A stretch of 64,000 nt of DNA from contig NZ_CP022655.2 of the NCBI RefSeq assembly GCF_002243345.2, positions 1,452,001-1,516,000 of the forward strand, in the 5' to 3' direction. Source of the stretch: Paenibacillus sp. RUD330 (GTDB lineage: Bacteria > Bacillota > Bacilli > Paenibacillales > Paenibacillaceae). A program made the translations under genes and the position numbers. The first letter of the stretch is position 1. Every line of letters starts with the position of its first letter. The notes below the pieces were generated by a model that saw nothing but the letters and a program-made list of their open reading frames with translations, ran no database searches and was not told the origin of the DNA. Positions 1-6,538 of the stretch are shown one piece after another.

Positions 1-1
1 C

Positions 2-124
2 ACGATTGAGCGGCTCATCGACAGGATCGCCTCCGAGTACGATGTGGACCGCGAGGTCGCCAGGAGGGATGCGGAGGCGTTCATCGCGGAGCTGATCAAA
101 GTGGGACTGGTCACGCATGGATAG
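2..124 (+). CDS. PqqD-like protein, C-terminal end (partial)
   Basis: The reading frame is open from the left edge and stops with TAG at 122-124. The 40 visible residues contain a pattern like EYDVDREVARRDAEAFI followed by a short hydrophobic helix and a Gly-Leu-Val end. That is how PqqD/RRE proteins finish: the last helices of a winged-helix domain that binds the leader peptide of a ribosomally made peptide and presents it to a modifying enzyme. The stop overlaps the ATG of the next gene by 8 nt, which indicates translational coupling. The N-terminus and start lie outside the window, so the family call rests on the C-terminal third only. Confidence 0.6.
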   Translation, partial: TIERLIDRIASEYDVDREVARRDAEAFIAELIKVGLVTHG

Positions 125-593
125 CAGGGGAGAGGATATGGCTCCGATCGTTGCCGCCTTGCTGCGCAAGCGCGGCAGCATCGAGCTGCCGTCCTTCGGG
201 ATGAGCATGTATCCCCTAATCCAGGAAGGCGATGTCAGCCGGTTCGTCACGACGGATGTCGCGGATCTGGCCGTAGGGGATGTATGCTTGTTCGTCAACG
301 CCTATGGAATCATGACCGGACACAGGCTGGTCGCCATAGGAAGCGAAGACGGAGACGATGTTTTTCTGTTCCGGGGGGATACGAGCTTCATCCCGGATGA
401 TCCCGTGCCTGCCGGAGCGATTCTGGCGAAGTGGACGGGAGTCAGGAGCGGCTCGGGATGGAAGCTGGATAGCGGGTTCCGCTCCCGGGCGCTGCGCCTG
501 CTCGTGCTTCGCATCCCGCTGACGCGCAAGGTGCTGCGCAGGCTGGGCAATTGGAGCATGTCCAGGAAGCCTCTCTACCGCTCCACATCTTAG
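117..593 (+). CDS. S24/S26-family (signal-peptidase-like) protein
   Basis: A 158-residue protein. Near residue 29 it has GMSMYPLI, the Ser-x-x-Pro motif that carries the nucleophilic serine of S24/S26 peptidases, followed by an acidic stretch and a GDVCLF strand. At about residue 68 comes GHRLV, the position where ER/archaeal-type signal peptidases use His rather than Lys as general base. No N-terminal membrane anchor is evident; a basic, hydrophobic C-terminal helix (about residues 122-145) may touch the membrane. It overlaps the PqqD-like gene and lies 36 nt ahead of an ABC exporter. In RiPP-type loci such proteins sit beside carriers and exporters and are suspected leader-processing enzymes. 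That role is inferred here. Confidence 0.7.
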   Translation: MDSRGEDMAPIVAALLRKRGSIELPSFGMSMYPLIQEGDVSRFVTTDVADLAVGDVCLFVNAYGIMTGHRLVAIGSEDGDDVFLFRGDTSFIPDDPVPAGAILAKWTGVRSGSGWKLDSGFRSRALRLLVLRIPLTRKVLRRLGNWSMSRKPLYRSTS

Positions 594-629
594 TGCGCCG
601 GAGCTGAGCGCGGAAAGGCCGGTAGCAAT

Positions 630-2939
630 ATGGCAAGGACACCGAAGCAGCAGAAGGCTTCACTCGAAGGCGAGGCGCCGGGAGCGGCCTCCGCTCTCAG
701 GCAGAGGCTTGATGGAGCCTGGCTCAAGCTGAGCGGGGACATCAACGAGGCGCGCCAATTCGAGTCTTATCTCATCCTGTTCACCGACCGGGAGGTCGCG
801 GTTCTGAACGACAGGGGGCAGCTGCAGCGCAGATACCCCAAAGGGACGATCGACGATATCGAATTCCGCCAGGCTTTGTCTGGCGGCGCTTTGATCCTGA
901 TGACGAGGGACGGCATGCGGGAGGCGGGCCGCTTCTCCTCCGGCCATGCGGAGGCATGCGCCAAGGCGATGCCGGCCATCCGGGCCTGGCTCGACGAGCC
1001 GGTGCCTGTTCCGGGCTTCTCCGCGTTGCTGGAGACGTCCGCGCCACCGCCCGTCAGCGGGCGGCATGGCCACGGCGGCGAAGCCGAGCGCGAGCCTGGC
1101 GCGGACGCCCGTCAGCGGGAGGGCAGAGCCTGCGCCGTCTGCGGCAGGCGCCTGCTGCACCGGCGGACCAAGTGCCTGCGCTGCAGCAACAAGGCCAAGA
1201 TGTTCCGGCGCATACTCGCTTATGCATCGCCTCACCGCAAGCTGATGAAGGCCAGCGGCATCCTGCTGCTGCTGAGCATTCTCCTCGAACTGCTCCCCAC
1301 CTATCTCATGAAGCTCCTGATCGACAACTTCACCTTGGGCGGAAACGCATCGGCGCTTCTCCTGCTCATCGGCGCGATGGCCGGCGCCCATCTGGCCGGA
1401 ACCGGCTTGTCCATGGCCAGAAGCTATATCGGCCTGCGCTTCGGCGGCAAGCTGATGGGCGATATCCGCAAGGATGCGTTCGCCTCGCTGATGCGGCTGT
1501 CGCTCGGATTTTTCGACCGGAGGCAGGTATCCCAGTTCATCGGGCGCGTCCAGAACGATACGGAGGAGCTCAAGCAGTTCCTGACGGAGGGATTCATCCA
1601 GATCCTGTCGCAGGTTCTGATGGCGGTCGGGGTGCTTGGCCTGCTGTTCTACCTCAACGCGCCTCTGACCTGGATGATCCTGATTCCGCTTCCCTTCCTC
1701 GCTCTCGGGATGCTCTGGCTGTGGCCGCGCGTGCAGGTCATGTGGTACTCGCAGTGGATGGGCACGATGGGAGTCAACAATGTCATCGGGGAAACGCTCC
1801 AAGGCATCCGGGTCATCAAGGCGTTCGCCCAGGAGAAGAGGGAGAAGGAGCGCTTCGGCAAAGCCAACGATCTGCTCGTCAAGAAGATGATTTCCATGGG
1901 CAATATGTGGATCGGCATCTCGCCCGTCTTCTCTCTCGTCATTGCGGCCTTCGGGCTGCTCGTCTGGTATATGGGCGGCAGGCATGTCCTCGACGGCAGC
2001 ATGTCGCTGGGATCGCTGACGGCCTATGCTTCCTACCTCGTCATGTTCTTCGGCCCGCTGCAGTTCATGGGCGCTTCGCTCGGGATGATCAACCGCGTCA
2101 TGGGATCGGCGGAGCGGATCTTCGAGATCATGGACGCGCCGAGCGACACTCCGGACAGCGAGCATGCTTCCCCGCTGCCGGCCGTCCAGGGCGAGATCCG
2201 GTTCGAGGGCGTGAGGTACGGCTACGACAAGCAGCGGACGGTCCTCAAGGGAATCGATCTCGCCATCCGGCCCGGCGAGATGGTCGGCCTGGTGGGCCAT
2301 TCCGGAGCGGGCAAGACGACGCTGATCAACATGGTCTGCCGCTTCTACGATCCCGATGACGGCCGCATCTGCCTGGACGGGGTCGATCTGCGGGATATCC
2401 GGCAGGAGAGCCTGCGCTCCCATATCGGGGTCGTGCTGCAGGAAACCTTTCTGTTCGACGGCACGATCGCCCAGAATATCGCCTACGGCATGAAGGACGC
2501 GACTCCCGAGCGGATCATCGAGGCGGCTCGGATCGCCAACGCCCATTCCTTCATCTGCGGCTTTCCCGAAGGCTACGAGACGAGGGTCGGGGAGCGCGGG
2601 CACCGGCTGTCGGGCGGGGAGAAGCAGCGGATCGCAATCGCGCGGGCCGTGCTGCTCGATCCGGCGATCCTTATCCTCGACGAGGCGACAGCTTCGGTCG
2701 ATACCGAGACGGAGCGCGAGATTCAGGAAGCTCTTGCCCGCTTGATCCGCGGCAGGACGACGATCGCGATCGCGCACAGGCTGTCCACGCTCCGCGGGGC
2801 GGACCGGCTCATCGTGCTGGATAACGGCCGCATAGCCGAGACAGGCACGCATGACGAGCTGTACAAGAGCAAAGGAACCTATTACAGGCTGGTCGAGTCG
2901 CAGAAGCAGATGACCGAGTCGCCTTCGGAGGTGGGATAG
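630..2939 (+). CDS. ABC exporter (fused membrane and ATPase domains) with zinc-ribbon N-terminal extension
   Basis: A 769-residue half-exporter. Residues 1-160 form a soluble domain with no recognised catalytic motif. It is followed by a two-CxxC zinc ribbon (Cys at about 168, 171, 181 and 184) and a basic linker. A six-helix exporter membrane domain starts at about 190 (MFRRILAYASPHRK). The ATPase domain has Walker A GHSGAGKTT near 556, signature LSGGEKQR near 660, Walker B ILILDEATASVD, and the switch His (IAIAHRLST). Typical half-exporters are about 580 residues, so about 185 are extra. It follows the S24/S26 gene by 36 nt and is followed 2 nt later by the DUF1854 gene. An ABC exporter paired with DUF1854 is known next to cyanophycin genes in proteobacteria; no cyanophycin gene is visible here. 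The substrate is unknown. Confidence 0.85.
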   Translation: MARTPKQQKASLEGEAPGAASALRQRLDGAWLKLSGDINEARQFESYLILFTDREVAVLNDRGQLQRRYPKGTIDDIEFRQALSGGALILMTRDGMREAGRFSSGHAEACAKAMPAIRAWLDEPVPVPGFSALLETSAPPPVSGRHGHGGEAEREPGADARQREGRACAVCGRRLLHRRTKCLRCSNKAKMFRRILAYASPHRKLMKASGILLLLSILLELLPTYLMKLLIDNFTLGGNASALLLLIGAMAGAHLAGTGLSMARSYIGLRFGGKLMGDIRKDAFASLMRLSLGFFDRRQVSQFIGRVQNDTEELKQFLTEGFIQILSQVLMAVGVLGLLFYLNAPLTWMILIPLPFLALGMLWLWPRVQVMWYSQWMGTMGVNNVIGETLQGIRVIKAFAQEKREKERFGKANDLLVKKMISMGNMWIGISPVFSLVIAAFGLLVWYMGGRHVLDGSMSLGSLTAYASYLVMFFGPLQFMGASLGMINRVMGSAERIFEIMDAPSDTPDSEHASPLPAVQGEIRFEGVRYGYDKQRTVLKGIDLAIRPGEMVGLVGHSGAGKTTLINMVCRFYDPDDGRICLDGVDLRDIRQESLRSHIGVVLQETFLFDGTIAQNIAYGMKDATPERIIEAARIANAHSFICGFPEGYETRVGERGHRLSGGEKQRIAIARAVLLDPAILILDEATASVDTETEREIQEALARLIRGRTTIAIAHRLSTLRGADRLIVLDNGRIAETGTHDELYKSKGTYYRLVESQKQMTESPSEVG

Positions 2940-2941
2940 GA

Positions 2942-3445
2942 ATGACGAACAATCTCGTTTATATGAACCGCTCCAAGCCGGACGACGTGCTGCTGTACCA
3001 CAACCGCGAAGGCTATCTGAAGGCGGTGCGCGGCGGCGAGCAGATGGGAAGGGTGAAGCTGGTCCGCTGCTTCCCCTACTCCTTGCCGGATCGGCTCATC
3101 TCCATCCGATCCTGCGAGGACAACATGGAGATCGCTTTGCTGGCCGAGCTGGATCTGCTGGAGGAGGAGAGCCGCCAGGCCGCCGTCCTGGAGCTGGAGC
3201 GAAGCTACATCATTCCCAGGATCGAGCGGATCGTGGCCATCCGCAAAAAAGGCTCCGAGTGGATCTGGTCGGTCGAGACGGATTATGGACCGAGCACGCT
3301 GCGCATGAGCATCCTCCATGAAGGCATCCATGAGCTGTCCGAAGACAGATGGATCGTGACGGACGACGACGAGCGGCGGTACGAGCTGTCCGGGCTGGAG
3401 CGGATGGATCGGAACAGCCGGGAGCAGTGGGGCAAGATCAGCTGA
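2942..3445 (+). CDS. DUF1854 domain protein
   Basis: A 167-residue soluble protein with no signal peptide or membrane segment. It has a charged alternating beta pattern: an N-terminal part around VLLYHNREGYLKAVRGG, then RCFPYSLPDRLISI, and a C-terminal part with RYELSGLERMD. This matches my memory of DUF1854, a family repeatedly found directly beside an ABC exporter. The start ATG lies 2 nt after the exporter's stop and its ribosome site (GGAGGTGGGATAGG) is inside the exporter's last codons, so the two are co-translated. A role as accessory subunit of the exporter is an inference from this pairing. Confidence 0.7.
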   Translation: MTNNLVYMNRSKPDDVLLYHNREGYLKAVRGGEQMGRVKLVRCFPYSLPDRLISIRSCEDNMEIALLAELDLLEEESRQAAVLELERSYIIPRIERIVAIRKKGSEWIWSVETDYGPSTLRMSILHEGIHELSEDRWIVTDDDERRYELSGLERMDRNSREQWGKIS

Positions 3446-3480
3446 GGACGAGAATGGAGCCTGTAGAAATGAACCGCAGA

Positions 3481-3524
3481 GCCTCGTATGCAATGCCTAA
3501 CGGTATTGCATACGGGGCTTTTTG
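3481..3524 (+). terminator. Intrinsic terminator after the export operon
   Basis: A 14-bp stem (arms 3481-3494 and 3505-3518, one G-U pair) around the loop GCCTAACGGT is followed by TTTTTG. It closes the operon ending with the DUF1854 gene. Confidence 0.85.
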
Positions 3525-3885
3525 ATATATTATTATCCCGAGAAGGAATCCGGCTATTTTCGTCAAATATGTAAGCGTATTCATCCAATAGAGGCATTCG
3601 ACAAAAAAATGAGTTTTAGCCCTTGACGGGAATCGAGATTTGTCATAAATTATAGAAGGAGCTATGATACAAATCGTAACAATGAATGAGATTGATTACG
3701 AGCCGTATACAGCTGTCCGTCATGCAGCAAAATCCTGTCGTTGATGTCGTCGGATGAGGTCATAGTCATGGCGGGGTTACAGCCGAGAAGAAGCAGTCGC
3801 CCGCGAATCCTGAGCTATTGGCCCAGGAATCAGATACATTTCGTAACCCAAGCCGTCCTATTTTTACTCCAAGGAGAGATGCAGC
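3525..3885 (+). promoter_or_regulatory. Intergenic leader with candidate promoter (3623-3651) upstream of the CxxC gene
   Basis: TTGACG at 3623-3628, a 17-nt spacer and TAAATT at 3646-3651 form a plausible vegetative promoter. About 235 nt of leader follow before the TTG start at 3886. Inside it a 15-nt element occurs twice with two mismatches, GATACAAATCGTAAC at 3666-3680 and GATACATTTCGTAAC at 3833-3847. A good ribosome site (AAGGAGAGA) precedes the gene. No convincing gene is seen in the leader itself. Confidence 0.45.
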
Positions 3886-4134
3886 TTGACTGAGCAATTC
3901 CACTGCGTATGCTGCGAGAAGTTGATGTCCCGCCAGGAAGCGGAGATGCTGTTCAAAACCGGTTTCTACCGCCGTTCCTACCGTCTCGGTTACTGCCGTT
4001 CCTGCGCCTTGAGCCAGGATGCGGATGATTCGGACAGCGGCGTTGCCCATATCGAGATCGTGGCCTTGCCTGCGGAGCGCAGGACGAGAGAGGGAAGCGG
4101 ATTTATCGGGCGCGGCAAGATTCTGACTGCCTGA
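3886..4134 (+). CDS. Small cysteine-pair protein of unknown function
   Basis: Eighty-two residues, starting at TTG with AAGGAGAGA nine nucleotides upstream. Two CxxC pairs, FHCVCCEK at residues 5-12 and GYCRSCAL at about 35-42, suggest one bound zinc, like the treble-clef or zinc-ribbon proteins often left unnamed in Bacillota. The rest is hydrophilic and there is no signal peptide. It stands alone, with its own promoter and its own terminator. I do not recognise the family; a nucleic-acid or protein-binding role is only suggested by the zinc-ribbon pattern. Confidence 0.6.
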   Translation: MTEQFHCVCCEKLMSRQEAEMLFKTGFYRRSYRLGYCRSCALSQDADDSDSGVAHIEIVALPAERRTREGSGFIGRGKILTA

Positions 4135-4152
4135 CTTTACTCAGAGGCTGAT

Positions 4153-4180
4153 CCTGCCTGAGCAAGGCAGGTTTTTTTTT
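4153..4180 (+). terminator. Intrinsic terminator
   Basis: A seven-bp stem CCTGCCT/AGGCAGG with loop GAGCA is followed by nine T residues. It ends the CxxC gene. Confidence 0.9.
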
Positions 4181-4243
4181 GCCCGGATCCGCTCCTGCAT
4201 GCGTGCGGCAGCCTGGGGAATGCTTTCCCGACCAAGGTCCAGG

Positions 4244-4273
4244 TTCCACTTACCCTGCTTGATGGTCTATAAT
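4244..4273 (+). promoter_or_regulatory. Candidate promoter of the ABC transporter pair
   Basis: TTCCAC at 4244-4249, an 18-nt spacer and a perfect TATAAT at 4268-4273 lie about 48 nt before the TTG start. The -35 is weak, the -10 is consensus. Confidence 0.55.
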
Positions 4274-4320
4274 ACAACAGGATATGTAAACGGCTGGAAG
4301 GTCGATGAGGAGGTGCAAGT

Positions 4321-5277
4321 TTGGAGACGAGCGCGATCGTTCAATTCAGGAACGTGACCAAGAAAATAGGCGGCAAGACCATTATCGACGGCCTCACTCT
4401 GGATTTGCCGCGGGGTGAAGTATTCGGCTTTCTCGGTCCGAACGGATCGGGCAAGACGACGACGATCCGGATGATGGTGGGCCTGATGAGAATGACGGAA
4501 GGCGAGATCCGCATCGGCGGAGCCAGCATCGCCACGGACTATGAGAAGGCGATCCGCCATGTAGGGGCCATCGTCGAGAACCCGGAGATGTACAAATACT
4601 TGACGGGGTACCAGAACCTGCTTCACTTCGCTCGGATGATTCCGGGAGTCGGGCGGAACCGCATCGACGAAGTCATTCGTCTTGCGGGGCTGGACAAGCG
4701 GATCCACGACAAGGTGAAGACCTACTCGCTGGGCATGAGGCAGAGGCTCGGCGTCGCCCAGGCGCTGCTGCACAAGCCGTCGCTGCTGATCCTGGACGAG
4801 CCGACCAACGGCCTTGATCCCGCCGGCATCCGGGAGCTGAGGGATTACCTGCGGAGGCTCGCCGAAGAGGAAGGGATTACGGTGTTCGTCTCGAGCCATC
4901 TGCTCTCCGAGATGGAGCTGATGTGCGATCAGGTCGCCATCATCCAGGCAGGCAAGCTGATCGATATCCGCTCTCTGCGCAGCGGCGGGGGGACTCAGGA
5001 AGCGGTGCCCGTACCGGTCCAGTTCGAGCTCGACCGTCCGGACGATGCGCTGGCGGTCATCCGCCAGTCGATCCGTCCTGCCGGAGATGACGGGGGCAGG
5101 GAGATCCACGCAACGGTAAGGGACGGCCTGCTGGTCATCGACGCGTTGCGCGAGGATATAGCGGAGCTCAACGCTCTTCTGGTGAAGGCAGGCATCCGGG
5201 TATACGGAATCAGGTCCAAGGCGAAGTCGCTCGAGGATCAATTCCTGGAAGTCACGGGAGGTGAGTCGGTTGTTTGA
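4321..5277 (+). CDS. ABC transporter ATP-binding protein (BcrA/CcmA type)
   Basis: A 318-residue ATPase starting at TTG, with the strong site AGGAGGTG just upstream. It has Walker A GPNGSGKTT at about residue 40, signature YSLGMRQRLG near 140, Walker B LLILDEPTNGLDP near 158 and the switch His in SSHLLSEME. After about residue 220 comes an extra alpha/beta regulatory tail ending in a KSLEDQFLEVTGG pattern, typical of the bacitracin/lantibiotic-immunity and general ABC-2 ATPases. It overlaps the permease gene by 17 nt, so both form one two-gene exporter. The substrate cannot be read from sequence. No two-component system adjoins it, so a drug-sensing role is not supported. Confidence 0.88.
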   Translation: METSAIVQFRNVTKKIGGKTIIDGLTLDLPRGEVFGFLGPNGSGKTTTIRMMVGLMRMTEGEIRIGGASIATDYEKAIRHVGAIVENPEMYKYLTGYQNLLHFARMIPGVGRNRIDEVIRLAGLDKRIHDKVKTYSLGMRQRLGVAQALLHKPSLLILDEPTNGLDPAGIRELRDYLRRLAEEEGITVFVSSHLLSEMELMCDQVAIIQAGKLIDIRSLRSGGGTQEAVPVPVQFELDRPDDALAVIRQSIRPAGDDGGREIHATVRDGLLVIDALREDIAELNALLVKAGIRVYGIRSKAKSLEDQFLEVTGGESVV

Positions 5278-6073
5278 TTTCGGGAATCTCGTGCTCAACG
5301 AGAACATGAAGATCTACCGGCGCGCCCGGGTATGGATCATGTGGGGACTCATGATACTTGCGGTTGCCGCCGTATCGGGAATCGCCTATGCATCCAGTAC
5401 GAATACGCCTTCCATGTGGCAGATGCTCAGCATCGAGACGATCGTGATGATGCCGCTGGTCAGCATTTTCGCCGTCATTGTCGCCGCTGACATCGTCGCG
5501 GGAGAATTCACGGCGGGAACGATCAAGCTGCTGCTGATCCGCCCATGGTCCCGTTCGAAGATTCTGCTGTCCAAGTACGCGGCGACGCTTCTGTTCGGAT
5601 TTTTCAGCATGGCGCTGCTGTATGCCGCGCTGCTGCTGGTCAATATCATCTTCTTCGGCTACGAGAAAGGCGTCAAGGCGGCGGAAGTGTTCGGAGCTAC
5701 GGACCCTGCGATGTCGGCCTGGTCGTATTTCAATCAGTCCTTCATCATGCAGTTCATCTCCCTGATCGTGACCGTCACGCTGGCATTCATGATTTCCTCG
5801 GTGTTCCGCAGCGGCGCCCTGGCGATCGGACTTTCCTTGTTCGTCGTGCTGATGGGCAAGACGCTCGGCCAGCTGTTCGGGCTGATCGACCGCAAATGGG
5901 TCGATTACGTGCTGTTCCAGCATCTCGATCTGACCCGATACATCGGCATGGGCTCCAGCGGGACGAGCGACGGCATGACGCTGGGCTTCTCTCTCGCCGT
6001 CCTTGCCGGCTATTATGTCATCTTCATGGCGTTGTCATGGTTCGTGTTCACGAGACGGGATGTCGCCGCTTGA
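5261..6073 (+). CDS. ABC-2 type permease
   Basis: A 270-residue membrane protein starting at GTG inside the last codons of the ATPase gene. About six membrane helices can be seen, including VWIMWGLMILAVAAVSGIAYA near residue 30, an FTAGTIKLLLIRP segment typical of ABC-2 permeases after the second helix, and a last helix ahead of FTRRDVAA. The pair would make a homodimeric permease driven by the ATPase at 4321. Its length and the E-F-T-x-G-T-I-K motif fit the bacitracin/gliding-type ABC-2 family. The stop is followed by a terminator. Confidence 0.85.
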   Translation: MSRLFDFGNLVLNENMKIYRRARVWIMWGLMILAVAAVSGIAYASSTNTPSMWQMLSIETIVMMPLVSIFAVIVAADIVAGEFTAGTIKLLLIRPWSRSKILLSKYAATLLFGFFSMALLYAALLLVNIIFFGYEKGVKAAEVFGATDPAMSAWSYFNQSFIMQFISLIVTVTLAFMISSVFRSGALAIGLSLFVVLMGKTLGQLFGLIDRKWVDYVLFQHLDLTRYIGMGSSGTSDGMTLGFSLAVLAGYYVIFMALSWFVFTRRDVAA

Positions 6074-6124
6074 CGGCTTTGTTTAACCGATAAACTTAAG
6101 TAATTTTATGGAAAAAAATAAGTG

Positions 6125-6187
6125 AGCCTCCGGATATGTCGGTTTCTCCTGTTAAGGAGGGGCGGACATCGTCCTGGAGGCTTTTTT
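6125..6187 (+). terminator. Intrinsic terminator after the ABC pair
   Basis: A long imperfect stem (AGCCTCC/GGAGGCT outside; GGA/TCC and ATGTC/GACAT inside) is followed by six T residues at 6182-6187. Confidence 0.8.
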
Positions 6188-6538
6188 CGGTGCTTTAAAG
6201 AAGTAATGAATGAAATTTTCAATTCCTTAAAAAACATGAATTAATGTTAAATAATCAATCTGAAAATGTTGAAATCCTAAAAATATAGATTAATTTATAT
6301 AATAATTATTTGTATTTAATGATTCGAACGAATGCGAAAAATAGGAGAATTCGACCATACAAATATTGAAATAAACATAATAACATAGCGATATATAGGC
6401 GTTAATCCCTAGTTGTCTGACTCGTTTTAGGACTTAAGAAATATAATAAATCGGGATTTTTCCTTGACCATTGTCTAAATATGGTGCTAGTATGGCCTAA
6501 GATTAATTTTCCATATATACAACAAATGGGGTGAAGAG
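6188..6538 (+). promoter_or_regulatory. AT-rich upstream region and promoter of the SLH gene
   Basis: About 350 nt of very AT-rich DNA without an ORF, unlike the GC-rich surroundings; this is common ahead of highly expressed surface-protein genes. TTGACC at 6464-6469, an 18-nt spacer and TAGTAT at 6488-6493 form a candidate promoter about 46 nt ahead of the ATG. The A/T tracts upstream could act as an UP element. Confidence 0.5.

Noticed and set aside
660-2852. A 730-residue ORF on the minus strand opposite the ABC exporter
   Set aside because: It is the shadow of a GC-rich coding frame; it has no ribosome site or family pattern, and the plus strand carries clear ABC motifs.
3664-3744. A 26-codon ORF in the leader, starting 2 nt after GAAGGAG
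   Set aside because: The spacing between ribosome site and ATG is too short and no family is recognised; it could be a leader peptide but cannot be supported.
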